Part shown: piece after piece, positions 1-9,020 of the stretch | How the letters are laid out: the number at the start of each line of letters is the position of its first letter | Numbering within the stretch: position 1 is the first letter of the stretch | NCBI RefSeq assembly: GCF_001012815.1 | Contig: NZ_JYJP01000014.1 | Coordinates: 42,366 to 106,365 of the forward strand | Direction: 5' to 3' | DNA: 64,000 bases | Origin: Vibrio mexicanus | Lineage (GTDB): Bacteria > Pseudomonadota > Gammaproteobacteria > Enterobacterales > Vibrionaceae | Position numbers and translations under genes: made by a program | The notes under the pieces: model-generated | Seen by the model: the letters and a program-made list of their open reading frames with translations, nothing else | What the model was told of the DNA's origin: nothing | The model's database searches: none

Positions 1-1
1 T

Positions 2-139
2 GGTAAAAACCTTTGGCTAATGAAGTCGAAAAAAGGTCAGTTGGCAGGTAAGTCCTCTCGCCTAAGTCTATGGAATGACTTGAGAGCCAGAGAACGAAAC
101 TTAAACCTAAACAAACCAATTATAAATTATGACGAGTAG
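2..139 (+). CDS. C-terminal end of an upstream gene, possibly LapG-type protease
   Basis: An open frame runs in from the left edge and stops at 137-139, giving about 45 residues rich in Lys, Arg and Asn. The next gene (lapD-like) starts five bases after the stop, so the two are probably co-transcribed. In many gammaproteobacteria the LapG periplasmic cysteine protease is encoded next to its LapD receptor, so LapG is the natural guess. The visible tail carries no catalytic motif and the assignment rests only on context. Confidence 0.4.
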   Translation, partial: GKNLWLMKSKKGQLAGKSSRLSLWNDLRARERNLNLNKPIINYDE

Positions 140-144
140 GCAAT

Positions 145-2055
145 ATGACGTTATATAAGCAGCTAGTCGCGGGGATGATCGCAGTATTTTTATTACTGAT
201 GATCTCGGTATTTATTATCGAATTTAATACCACGCGTAATAACTTAGAGCAGCAGCAACGCTCTGAAGTCAATAACACCATCAATACGGTAGGCCTCGCC
301 CTCGCTCCGTACCTTGAAGACAGCGACCACATTGCGGTGGAATCGGTCATCAATGCCCTGTTTGATGGCAGTAGCTATTCCGTGGTTCGACTCATCTTCC
401 TCGATAACGGCGAAGAAATCCTTCGCTCTTACCCAATCAAGCCAAACAACGTGCCGGAGTGGTTTACCGATTTACACCTGTTTGAGCAAATTCATGATCG
501 CCGAGTTGTCACCAGTGGATGGATGCAACTGGCGGAAGTGGAAATTGTCAGTCACCCTGGGGATGCCTACGCCCAGTTATGGCAAGCCTTTGTTCGTCTT
601 CTCATCGCTTTCTCGATTATTTTCTCCATCGGCCTACTAGCGATTGCCTTCATCCTCAAGCGTGCTTTACGTCCGTTGCAACTGATTGTAACTAAGATGG
701 AGCAAGTGGCTAGAAACCACTTTGGCGACCCACTGCCGCGCCCTGCCACTAAAGACCTTATCTACGTGGTGGATGGCATCAACAGTATGTCTAAGCAGGT
801 AGAACAAGCTTTTAAAGCGCAAGCGAAAGAGGCGCAACAGCTTCGTGAACGTGCTTACATCGACCCGGTTTCACAGTTAGGCAACCGCGCATTTTACATG
901 AACCAATTGAACGCTTGGCTATCAGAAAGTAGCTTTGGCGGGGTCGCTCTGTTAGAAGCAAAATTCATCAAAGAGCTCTACGATGAAAAGGGTTATGAGT
1001 TTGGTGATAGTAAAGTTCGCGAGCTCGCTGACCATCTAAAAATATCTATCACAGCACCAAACGTCACCATTGCACGTATCTCGACCGAAGAGTTTGGCTT
1101 TATTTTACCGAACATGGATGAGAGCGAACTCAAGATCATCTCTGACAGCATCATCCACTTTGTGCAAGATGTGGACTCAGATCCAACGGGTACTGCCGCT
1201 GCAAACGTCTCACTGGGTGTGGTACATAATGAGGAACGTAAATCATCAAGCGACATCCTCACCTTACTCGATAACGCACTGGCAAACGCTAAAGCGAACC
1301 CTGATATCAACTACGGTTTTGTCTCTAGCCAGTCTAGCCAAAATCTACGTGGTAAGCAGCAGTGGAAAGCCTTGGTAGAAGAAGCGATTCACAATGATTG
1401 GTTCACCTTCCGTTTCCAGTCTGCAAGCAGCTCTAATGGTGAGGTTTATCACAAAGAGGTGTTCTCTGCGATTGAGAAAGATGGTGAACGCTTTACAGCA
1501 AACCAATACCTATTTGCTCTTGAACAGCTTAATGCGAGCCACATTCTCGATGAATACGTTATCTCCACAATCATGAAAAAGATTGACCTTGGAGAGGTGA
1601 ACTCGCCTGTCGCGATCAACATTTCGCAAAGCAGTATTTCGCAACCGTCTTTCATTCGCTGGGTCACGCAAACACTCACCAAGAATGAATCTGCGGCAAG
1701 CCTCATGCACTTCGAGATTCCGGAGACTTGTTTCGTTAATTCGCCTCACCATACCGCACTATTTTGTAACGCGGTGCGCGCAGCAGGCGCTGAGTTTGGT
1801 GTCGACAACTACGGCCGTAATTTCCAATCGTTGGACTACATCAACGAATACCGTCCAGCCTACGTGAAACTGGACTACTTGTTCACTCACCATCTTGATG
1901 ATGAAAAACAGAAGTTCACGCTTACCTCGATCTCTAGAACGGCGCATAATTTGGGAATCAAAACCATTGCTTCACGTGTTGAGACACAAACTCAGCTTGA
2001 TTTCCTTTCTGAACACTTTATTGAAGCCTTCCAAGGCTTTATCGTTGATAAATAG
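145..2055 (+). CDS. lapD: LapD-like c-di-GMP receptor with degenerate GGDEF and EAL domains
   Basis: This 636-residue inner-membrane protein has a transmembrane helix at about residues 7-27, a periplasmic LapD/MoxY-type domain to about 150, a second helix at about 153-175, a HAMP segment, then GGDEF and EAL domains. The GGDEF signature is degraded (ISTEEF in place of GGDEF) and the EAL glutamate motif is absent, so it should bind c-di-GMP rather than make or degrade it. LapD proteins sequester the protease LapG when c-di-GMP is high, which keeps large adhesins on the cell surface. It is followed 11 bases later by a type I secretion ATPase, the expected adhesin exporter. An AGTAGG element lies upstream of the chosen ATG. 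Confidence 0.85.
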   Translation: MTLYKQLVAGMIAVFLLLMISVFIIEFNTTRNNLEQQQRSEVNNTINTVGLALAPYLEDSDHIAVESVINALFDGSSYSVVRLIFLDNGEEILRSYPIKPNNVPEWFTDLHLFEQIHDRRVVTSGWMQLAEVEIVSHPGDAYAQLWQAFVRLLIAFSIIFSIGLLAIAFILKRALRPLQLIVTKMEQVARNHFGDPLPRPATKDLIYVVDGINSMSKQVEQAFKAQAKEAQQLRERAYIDPVSQLGNRAFYMNQLNAWLSESSFGGVALLEAKFIKELYDEKGYEFGDSKVRELADHLKISITAPNVTIARISTEEFGFILPNMDESELKIISDSIIHFVQDVDSDPTGTAAANVSLGVVHNEERKSSSDILTLLDNALANAKANPDINYGFVSSQSSQNLRGKQQWKALVEEAIHNDWFTFRFQSASSSNGEVYHKEVFSAIEKDGERFTANQYLFALEQLNASHILDEYVISTIMKKIDLGEVNSPVAINISQSSISQPSFIRWVTQTLTKNESAASLMHFEIPETCFVNSPHHTALFCNAVRAAGAEFGVDNYGRNFQSLDYINEYRPAYVKLDYLFTHHLDDEKQKFTLTSISRTAHNLGIKTIASRVETQTQLDFLSEHFIEAFQGFIVDK

Positions 2056-2066
2056 GGCTTAGATTG

Positions 2067-4180
2067 ATGCAAGATCCCTTATTAAACTCGCTGATTTACG
2101 TAAGCCGCTATTACGGCTTAGCGAACTCTCCGGAAGCATTGATTAATGGTTTGCCACTTTCTGATGGCAAGCTGACACCCTTCCTATTCCCACGCGCGGC
2201 AGAGCGTGCTGGGTTGGTTGCGAAAGAGAACCGATCAAAGCTCAATGAAATCCCCGACCTAATCCTTCCCGTGGTACTGCTGCTAAAAAGTGGTGAAGCC
2301 TGTGTGCTCAACAGCGTCAATCATGAAAAGCAAGAAGCCGAGATTGTAACGGGTGAATCAGGTCTCGTACCTGTATCTATGCCACTCTCCGACCTCGAAG
2401 AGCGTTTCATTGGTCGTTACTTCTTAGTAAAAAAACAGTTTCGTTATGATGAGCGCTCACCTGAAGTGCTCAAAACACGCGAAGGGCACTGGTTTTGGGG
2501 CACCATTTGGCAATCGAAGAAAATCTATCGCGATGTTTTGATTGCTTCGATTCTGATTAACCTGTTTGCCATCGCCGCCCCCATGTTTACCCGCTTGGTG
2601 TATGACAAGGTGGTGCCGAATCTCGCGTTTGAAACCTTATGGGTGCTCGCAAGTGGTATCTTTGTCATCTTCCTGTTCGACTTAACCCTGAAGCTACTGC
2701 GAAGTTACTTCATTGATGTCGCGGGCAAGAAGTCAGATATCCTGATCTCATCTAAGCTATTTAGTAAGGTCATGGGAATTCGTATGGAGTCGCGACCTCC
2801 ATCGACGGGTGCATTCGCACGCCACTTACAAGAGTTCGAATCCATTCGTGAATTCTTTACGTCAGCTACTATTGGTTCACTTATCGACCTTCCGTTTGCC
2901 ATCTTGTTCTTAGTGCTGATTTGGCTCATGGCTGGCAACCTTGTGCTGGTTCCTATCGTTGGCGTGTGTATTCTGATTATTTACTCACTGCTCATTCAAG
3001 GGCCTTTAAGAAAAGCGATTGAAGAAGGCTCTCGTTTGGCCTCTCAGAAGTACGCAAACCTAATTGAAAGTATTTCGGGTTTAGAAACCGTTAAGCTGTT
3101 TGGTGCACAGAGCCAATTCCAGTTCCGCTGGGAAGAAGCCGTGGCTCATATGGCGAATTGGAACATTAAGAGCCGCCGAATTACTGATGGCATTCAAAAC
3201 ACGGCTGGTTTTGTTCAGCAAGCCTCCAACGTCGGTATGATCATTCTGGGTGTTTACTTGATTGCGGAAGGTGAACTGACAATGGGTGGCTTGATTGCAG
3301 CGACCATGCTGAGTGGCCGTGCAATTGGCCTATGGTTCAGTTATCTCTGCTCTCGACACGATACAACCAAGCCAAGTCATCGCTTTCGATCATTGAGCAA
3401 GTGATGGAAATGCCGGACGAACAAGAGGAAGGTAAACGCTACATCCACCGACCTATTGTCCAAGGTAAGATTGAACTGGAGAAAGTTACGTTCCATTACC
3501 CAGAATCGCCTATCGCTTCTATTCGTGATTTGTCTCTGACCATCAACCCTGGGGAAAAGGTTGCCATCATTGGTCGTATCGGCTCAGGTAAAACGACGTT
3601 AGAGCGTCTGATTATGGGCCTTTTCCAGCCAACTGAAGGACATGTGCGCATTGATGACACTGACATCTCTCAGCTTCACCACATCGATATCAGACGCAAC
3701 ATCGGCTGTGTACCGCAAGACAGTAACCTCTTCTACGGCACCATACGCGATAACATTACCCTAGGCCGACCACTTGCCGACGACCGCGATGTCATGGATG
3801 CGGCGAACCGCTCGGGTGTTACCGTGTTTACCCAGCAAGACCCAGCAGGGTTGGAGCGTCAAGTCGGTGAAGGCGGCATGTTATTATCTGGCGGTCAACG
3901 TCAAGCAGTTGCGATTGCACGAGCGCTTCTAGGACGACCTCCCGTCTTGTTGATGGACGAGCCAACCAGTGCCATGGATAACCGATCAGAGATGCACATA
4001 AAGCATCAGCTGGGCCAGCTTGCTCCAAGTGAAACTCTGATTCTTATCACGCACAAAACATCCATGCTCGATGTGGTTGATCGCGTGATTGTGATGGAAA
4101 AAGGCAGCGTGATTGCCGATGGTCCGAAAGGCCAAGTTCTGAATGACCTAAAACAAGGTAAAGTTCGCGCGGTCAACTAA
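2067..4180 (+). CDS. Type I secretion ABC transporter (LapB/RtxB family), one apparent frameshift
   Basis: The reconstructed protein of about 705 residues has an N-terminal C39-like domain, an ABC transmembrane domain (about residues 150-430) and a nucleotide-binding domain with Walker A (GRIGSGKT), signature LLSGGQRQ and Walker B (VLLMDEPTS). The N-terminal domain lacks the catalytic Cys of C39 peptidases, as in exporters of RTX-type adhesins and toxins that use it only for substrate docking. The frame breaks near 3330, where GGCCTATGG should read GGCCCTATGG. Adding one C restores an uninterrupted protein. The upstream TTG at 2064 was passed over in favour of ATG 2067. The membrane-fusion partner (LapC/HlyD) is not in the window. 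Confidence 0.88.
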
Positions 4181-4204
4181 TTGACTCACTTAACCAGAAT
4201 CCAC

Positions 4205-4234
4205 AAAGCCCCAATCACAAGATTGGGGCTTTTT
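4205..4234 (+). terminator. Rho-independent terminator after the secretion ATPase gene
   Basis: A 12-bp perfect stem (AAAGCCCCAATC pairing with GATTGGGGCTTT) with a four-base loop is followed by a T run. It lies 25 bases after the ABC transporter stop codon and is partly bidirectional, facing the convergent ribB gene. Confidence 0.85.
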
Positions 4235-4279
4235 AGTTCGATTAAATCAAGTTTGCGGGGATCGCGAATCAAAGCTTAA

Positions 4280-4936
4280 TTAAGCCAATTTCAAGTCGAA
4301 CTCTTGGCGATATTGAACCATATCTTCAATCGTTAACACTGGCATATTGTGCAGTTTGCCAAATGCGACGATCTCTGGCGCTTTTGCCATTGAACCATCT
4401 GGGTTAGTCACTTCACAAAGCACGCCAGCTGGCGATAGACCAGCCATCTGCATAAGATCGACCGTTCCTTCAGTGTGTCCACGACGAGTCATGACACCAC
4501 CAGCACGTGCTCGCAGTGGGAAGACGTGGCCTGGTCGCGCAAGGTCTTCTGGGCGACTCGCTGGGTTTGCCGCAGTTTTAATCGTGGTCACGCGATCTTG
4601 AGCAGATACGCCTGTTGTCACGCCCACTTTAGCTTCAATTGACACTGTAAATGCGGTTTGGTTCGCGCTGTTGTTGTCTTGAACCATAGGTGGAAGCTCA
4701 AGTTTGTTTGCTTGTTCATCGGTTAAGCAAAGACACACGATTCCGCTGCATTCGCGGATCATCAACGCCATTTGTTCGGTCGTAAGATGTTCAACTGAAT
4801 AAATGATGTCGCCTTCATTTTCACGATCTTCATCATCAAGCAGTAAAACACCGCGTCCTTCTTTAAGCGCAGCTAATGCGTTTTCAACGCGGGTAATTGG
4901 GTTGCCAAACTCGGCAAGTAGAGAGGACTGATTCAT
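4280..4936 (-). CDS. ribB: 3,4-dihydroxy-2-butanone 4-phosphate synthase
   Basis: This enzyme converts ribulose 5-phosphate to 3,4-dihydroxy-2-butanone 4-phosphate and formate, supplying the four-carbon unit for riboflavin. The 218-residue protein is of normal RibB length and has the acidic loop [13 protein letters not shown], the metal and substrate region SGIVC, and the conserved block ending in HTEGTVDL. No GTP cyclohydrolase II domain is fused to it, so it is the stand-alone RibB type. Start 4936 is preferred over the in-frame upstream ATG at 4957 because TAGGAG lies seven bases before it. An FMN riboswitch precedes the gene, so expression should fall when FMN is plentiful. Confidence 0.95.
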   Translation of the reverse strand: MNQSSLLAEFGNPITRVENALAALKEGRGVLLLDDEDRENEGDIIYSVEHLTTEQMALMIRECSGIVCLCLTDEQANKLELPPMVQDNNSANQTAFTVSIEAKVGVTTGVSAQDRVTTIKTAANPASRPEDLARPGHVFPLRARAGGVMTRRGHTEGTVDLMQMAGLSPAGVLCEVTNPDGSMAKAPEIVAFGKLHNMPVLTIEDMVQYRQEFDLKLA

Positions 4937-5036
4937 GGTTAAACTCCTAAATATCACCAGAATCAGGGCACTAAGAGGGATAAAAATCCAAAACGAGACG
5001 CGCCAGAAAGCCGTACAAGCTCACTTGCGTATCTCC

Positions 5037-5168
5037 ATTCTCTTTCATCCGGACTATAACCGTCGGCTCTGGCATCTCACCAGATCTGCTGACCTCGACG
5101 AATCGAGCGCTCGCGGGCTCACCTTATCAGGTATACCGCCGGTGGGGAATTTCGCCCCGCCTGAGAAT
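5037..5168 (-). promoter_or_regulatory. FMN riboswitch (RFN element) in the ribB leader
   Basis: Read on the minus strand, the leader contains the conserved RFN blocks in order: TTCTCAGG, GGGGCGAAATTCCCCACCGG, AGCCCGCGAGCG, GGTCAGCAGATCTGGTG and CCGACGGTTATAGTCCGGAT, closed by GAGAATG. The two end strands pair to form the basal P1 stem. The 70-100 bases between the aptamer and the ribB ATG would be the expression platform. No strong intrinsic terminator is obvious there, which favours control at translation initiation; this last point is inference. Confidence 0.95.
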
Positions 5169-5170
5169 TA

Positions 5171-5210
5171 AATTTAAAAAATGCGCTCTTTCAGCTAGTT
5201 GAAAGAGCGC
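5171..5210 (-). terminator. Rho-independent terminator after the aldehyde dehydrogenase gene
   Basis: An 11-bp perfect stem (GCGCTCTTTCA with TGAAAGAGCGC) is followed on the minus strand by ATTTTTT. It separates the aldehyde dehydrogenase transcript from the ribB riboswitch leader. Confidence 0.85.
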
Positions 5211-5264
5211 GGCAATATTAGCGTTTTAGCCATTGAAATTAAAGGGCTCAATAAGGAATGTGTG

Positions 5265-6704
5265 TTAGCGAATCATCCATTTGGATAATACTTTTCGCGT
5301 TACATTGCGCATCGATAGCATGATTCGGCTCCGCGGGAGCCAGCTTGGTGTCGCCAAAACCGTCTTGCTGTGCGAGAAAGTGATAAAGCCTTCCACACCG
5401 TGATATGCCCCCATACCTGATTGACCAATGCCGCCAAACGGTGCATCTTCCGCTGCCACATGCAGCAACGAGTCATTAATACAAACACCCCCACTATGGG
5501 TTTGCTTGAGCACTTGCTTCTGAAAGTCACCATCATCACTCATGATGTACAGCGCGAGTGGTCGCGGGCGTGCGGTGATGTAATCCATAGCCTCGTTTAA
5601 CGTCTCGTAGGGCTTGATCGGAAGCACAGGCCCAAATACCTCCTCTTGCATCACTTGCATGTCATCGGTTGGATTTTTGATTAGATGCGGGAACATCTGC
5701 TTACCCGCGCCTTGCTCTTCAATGATTGCAATGACCTCTGCCCCTTTACTTTGAGCATCCGTAATTAAGCTCTGCAAGCGCTCATGCTGTTTATCATTGA
5801 TGATATGAGTCATTTGTCGCTGGCCTTGTTTATCGACCTTGTAAAGGCTTTGGAAGCGGTTCTGATAAACCTCTACAAACTCATCTACCCTATCGTGGGG
5901 CACAAAGACGTAATCTGGCGCGACGCAAATTTGGCCTGCATTGATGGATTTGCCCAGCAAAATCGCATCGACGGCTTTTTTCATTGGGATCTGATGATCA
6001 ATGACTACTGGAGATTTTCCCCCTAACTCAAGGGTGACGGGAGTCAGGTTCTCAGCCGCAGATTTGGCCACCAGCTTACCGACTGCTGTTGAGCCCGTGA
6101 AGAGCAAATGATCAAATGGAAGACTAGAAAATCGTGCGGCAATCTCTGCCCCACCTTCAACGACTTGTACAGCGCCATTACAGCTTTCAAAGACGTGGGT
6201 CAGCACGCGATTGGTTTGCGGGGTGAACTCACTCAGCTTAACCATGACTTGGTTACCTGCCGCTAGTGCCGTGACAACAGGAGCAATGCTCAATACGATT
6301 GGGAAGTTCCAAGGCACAATAACGCCAACAACACCGAGAGGTTGATACTCCACACGAAGTTTAGATGGCGATAACATTAAACCTGCATGCCTTTTGGAAG
6401 GTTTCATCCATTTAGCGAGTTTCTTCTTCGTATAATTGATGTGGCTAACCGAGGGCATTAAGTCACAGATCGTACTATCAAATTCACTTCGGTAACCATA
6501 GTCACTGTTCAAAGCGGAAATCAGAGCTTGTTGATGTTCGATGAGCGAGCGCTTTAACTGAGTGAGCATCGCAATACGGTGATCATAGTCTGGGTAAGGC
6601 TCTGCGCGATATCGAGCTTTGCTGGCGTCAAACAAGGCATCCAAATCACGTTCATGATGTGATTTTTCACTGTTCCAATTCTGAATATCGACTACAGGTT
6701 CCAT
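5265..6704 (-). CDS. Aldehyde dehydrogenase, coniferyl-aldehyde dehydrogenase-like
   Basis: This is an NAD(P)-dependent aldehyde dehydrogenase of about 479 residues. It has the Rossmann and active-site features of the superfamily: VPWNFP near the cofactor site, FTGSTAVGK, the general-base Glu in ELGGKSP, and the nucleophile Cys in AGQICVAPDY. The APDY after the catalytic Cys and the C-terminal FGGIGQSGMGAYHG are typical of the coniferyl/long-chain aldehyde group (CalB-like). The exact substrate cannot be read from sequence. Start 6704 was chosen because GTGAGG sits just upstream; the longer frame from GTG 6716 would overlap that ribosome-binding site. It appears monocistronic. Confidence 0.88.
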   Translation of the reverse strand: MEPVVDIQNWNSEKSHHERDLDALFDASKARYRAEPYPDYDHRIAMLTQLKRSLIEHQQALISALNSDYGYRSEFDSTICDLMPSVSHINYTKKKLAKWMKPSKRHAGLMLSPSKLRVEYQPLGVVGVIVPWNFPIVLSIAPVVTALAAGNQVMVKLSEFTPQTNRVLTHVFESCNGAVQVVEGGAEIAARFSSLPFDHLLFTGSTAVGKLVAKSAAENLTPVTLELGGKSPVVIDHQIPMKKAVDAILLGKSINAGQICVAPDYVFVPHDRVDEFVEVYQNRFQSLYKVDKQGQRQMTHIINDKQHERLQSLITDAQSKGAEVIAIIEEQGAGKQMFPHLIKNPTDDMQVMQEEVFGPVLPIKPYETLNEAMDYITARPRPLALYIMSDDGDFQKQVLKQTHSGGVCINDSLLHVAAEDAPFGGIGQSGMGAYHGVEGFITFSHSKTVLATPSWLPRSRIMLSMRNVTRKVLSKWMIR

Positions 6705-6875
6705 ACACGACCTCACTTCTGATTGAGTACTTTATGACGGTAATACGAACATCAAATACTAAAGGACTCATTCGTCCTTACATAGAGCTTAGGCTCTAAA
6801 GTTGGTTTTGGCGCACGGAATATTAAATATTCCAACTAGTGGACAAACTCTCAATCCAACCGTGCCGCGAAAATA

Positions 6876-6899
6876 GAAAAAGCAGCTTACGCTGCTTTT
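6876..6899 (-). terminator. Rho-independent terminator after the PAP2 phosphatase gene
   Basis: On the minus strand AAAGCAGC-GTAA-GCTGCTTT forms a tight hairpin followed by more Ts. It begins directly after the stop codon at 6902. Confidence 0.8.
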
Positions 6900-6901
6900 C
6901 A

Positions 6902-7672
6902 TTAACTTTTATGCCCGAGTAATCTAAACACTCCGTTTTCAGGCAGAAGCCGAGACAGGCGACTCGCTGAGTGGCTAAAACTCGGGAGGATGACGTACAC
7001 TGCAGCAACAAAGGCGGTCGAGCCAAACAAGTCAATCGGACGATGCATTCCAAGCCACAAGCGGCTATAAGACACCACAAGTGCCCAAACTAAAATACCT
7101 AAAGCCCAGCTAGGCCTTCCCCATTGAAGAAACAGCCCTGCAAAGAAAGCCACACATGTCGCTGCAAAAATCGTATGCCCAGAAGGAAAGGAATAATCCG
7201 TTTCACCTAACCAATGACGAGTGCGCCATTCGCTGGTGCTCGCTGACACAGCCTCAATAAGCTCATTTTGTCGCTCTTGAGTCAGCTTATAAAAATGGTC
7301 TGCGTTTGGGATAACCAACTGCTCGGCCATGAATTCAGTATAAGGGCGAGGACTTTCAGTCATCACCTTTAAGCCCGTTTTACTTGCAAAACAAATAAGT
7401 AAGATCAGCGCTAATTGAATCAACTTAGCTAGGCACTGCTCTCGGGACATACCTAGGCGCAACATCAATAAACCAAGTACCGTTAGCGTTATCAAAAATC
7501 CTTTGCTACCTGCAGAGTCTGTCAGCCAAGTCAGTATCATGCCAACGCGATCTGGCACACCTGCAGCAAGGTCGATTGAAAATGACATCATGCTAATAGG
7601 AACCAACAAGGTCATCATCGCAGCAAGCATAATAAGACCGCTCTTTTTACTCTGCCTTTTTGTTGTATACAT
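6902..7672 (-). CDS. PAP2-family membrane phosphatase (PgpB-like)
   Basis: This 256-residue inner-membrane protein carries the three PAP2 signature blocks: KVMTESPRP (KX6RP), FPSGHT (PSGH) and SRLWLGMHRPIDL (SRX5HX3D). About five or six hydrophobic helices surround them. The spacing and the periplasmic loop with tandem charged residues resemble PgpB, which dephosphorylates phosphatidylglycerophosphate, undecaprenyl pyrophosphate and related lipids. Which substrate is used in vivo is not shown. It is a single-gene unit with its own terminator and a long upstream non-coding region. Confidence 0.88.
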   Translation of the reverse strand: MYTTKRQSKKSGLIMLAAMMTLLVPISMMSFSIDLAAGVPDRVGMILTWLTDSAGSKGFLITLTVLGLLMLRLGMSREQCLAKLIQLALILLICFASKTGLKVMTESPRPYTEFMAEQLVIPNADHFYKLTQERQNELIEAVSASTSEWRTRHWLGETDYSFPSGHTIFAATCVAFFAGLFLQWGRPSWALGILVWALVVSYSRLWLGMHRPIDLFGSTAFVAAVYVILPSFSHSASRLSRLLPENGVFRLLGHKS

Positions 7673-8218
7673 CTTTAGGCTCTCTTGAAACTATGAACGA
7701 TGGCAGTGAGTGTAATTGCCAACAATCTTCCACATCATCAAATTCATGTAAATTTACGCAATACTAGACTGAGCAGCCTGATGACATCGCCATACCCACT
7801 TTGTTAAATTTAAGCCGTGGCGCACTTGAAGCCTTATCAAAGGCTTGGCCAACAAAAATAGCGCTTCAGCCTTGTGGAGCTTGACTCAACCAACGCCAAA
7901 AGAACACTACGAAATTGACTGAAGTTTGTGTTTAACGGATGTGAATTACAGTGAAAATGATACCAACGTACCTCAGCCATTCCTAGCCATTGATTTGTCT
8001 CAAAATGAAACAAATTCTACCAAGCAGCAATGTAAGGCGTTGTTATTAAAGGCCACTAAGATATTTGTCATGTGCTTCAACACAAATTAAGTCGCTCAGA
8101 CACCCTTTAGAACGTAAAACAGCCCATGTAGTATCGCTACTTGGGCTGCTATTAAAAGTAAATCTTTAAAAATGGCGGGCTGTATTTAGCCACTGGGTTA
8201 AAGCACTATATTTATACT
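7673..8218. other. 546-base intergenic stretch without a convincing gene
   Basis: No open frame with a plausible start and ribosome-binding site is visible on either strand. The only clear structure is the hairpin at 8116-8148. Composition is ordinary. A small RNA cannot be excluded but nothing points to one directly. Confidence 0.5.
8116..8148 (-). terminator. Probable terminator downstream of the 50-residue membrane protein
   Basis: CAGCCCATGTAG pairs with CTACTTGGGCTG around a five-base loop with one mismatch. On the minus strand the hairpin is followed by TTTTAC, a short T run. It lies about 70 bases beyond the stop of the small minus-strand gene at 8219. Confidence 0.55.
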
Positions 8219-8371
8219 TTAAGCTTCCAAAACTTCTTCACCACTGAGCTCTGTCAGAAGAAGTTGATCATCGGCATCTAACTGCATACCAAGCAAGGGA
8301 ATCCCATGCTGTGCAACCCATGAAAAAAAGAATACTACTGCACAAATGGCAATCACGACGAACGGTACCAT
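8219..8371 (-). CDS. Small single-pass membrane protein, 50 residues
   Basis: The frame encodes 50 residues: a hydrophobic helix at about residues 2-19 (MVPFVVIAICAVVFFFSW) followed by an acidic, Leu-rich tail (DADDQLLLTELSGEEVLEA). A strong ribosome-binding site, AAGGAAGGGG, precedes the ATG at good spacing, and a probable terminator follows. Together these argue for a real gene. I do not recognise the family. It is flanked by long non-coding regions and stands alone. The layout (cytoplasmic acidic tail after one helix) would suit a small regulator of a membrane enzyme, but that is speculation. Confidence 0.6.
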   Translation of the reverse strand: MVPFVVIAICAVVFFFSWVAQHGIPLLGMQLDADDQLLLTELSGEEVLEA

Positions 8372-8844
8372 ATTCTACCCCTTCCTTGAATCAGAACTAA
8401 GACCATGTATTAAACATGGCTCACATCACGATAAATAGCAAGTAAAAGTGTAAAAAATTCGGCTTAACCTCACATGTGATAGCTAAAGCCTAAAAATATA
8501 AACTTTCGTCTAACTATCCCTAACAGCACTCGCATCATCGTATTCAACAACACAATAAGCCTTGTATTTAAAAGGAATTATCAAAGTCTAAATCGTCATC
8601 AAATCGCTCAAATTTCGACATAAATCTGTCATCATTGAGGGCTAGATTGGCTACATATGCACTTGGTTACTCTTTGAATAGTCTAACTGAGATCATAGTT
8701 TGGCTGACAAAACGACATAATGGCTTATTTAATTGTGATCGAGATCGTGGCGAAAACGCCAGTTGGCCGCTACATTGAAAGTGTCTTAAGGAACTGTTTT
8801 AACAGAAGCTCTGGTAAGAGCACACAGTAACCGTGAGGGAATAT
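8372..8844. other. 473-base AT-rich intergenic stretch, nothing recognised
   Basis: This lies between the divergent small minus-strand gene and the tiny plus-strand ORF. No coding frame, repeat or clear operator was seen. It must hold the promoters of whichever small genes are real. Confidence 0.4.
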
Positions 8845-8934
8845 ATGAAGAAAATGAGAAGAGCTCAGCTCCATCGCGTTCGTATCCAATACTGGAAAGA
8901 CTCAAACAAGAACGTGAACGAAAAATCATCTTAA
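8845..8934 (+). CDS. Possible 29-residue basic peptide ORF
   Basis: An ATG preceded by GTGAGGGA opens a 29-codon frame for a very basic peptide starting MKKMRRAQLHRVRI and ending in TAA. A strong terminator follows 20 bases later, so a short transcript clearly ends here. The peptide may be real, or the transcript may be a small RNA in which the frame is accidental. No family is recognised. Confidence 0.35.
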   Translation: MKKMRRAQLHRVRIQYWKDSNKNVNEKSS

Positions 8935-8950
8935 TATAGATTACGTCAAA

Positions 8951-8988
8951 AAAACAAAAGCTGGCTCGAAAGCCAGCTTTTGTAATTT
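8951..8988. terminator. Bidirectional terminator between the small ORF and the DUF342 gene
   Basis: ACAAAAGCTGGCT-CGAA-AGCCAGCTTTTGT is a 13-bp perfect stem with a CGAA tetraloop. T runs follow it on both strands, so it can end the DUF342 transcript and the rightward small transcript. Confidence 0.9.
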
Positions 8989-9020
8989 TTGGAGCAAAGA
9001 AAAATAGCTTTTCCCGCAAC

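Noticed and set aside
7800..8060. Possible integron attC or mobile-element remnant (GCCGTGGCGC and GGCGTTGTTATTAAAGG stretches)
   Set aside because: No paired core sites, terminal repeats or integrase/transposase fragments could be identified.
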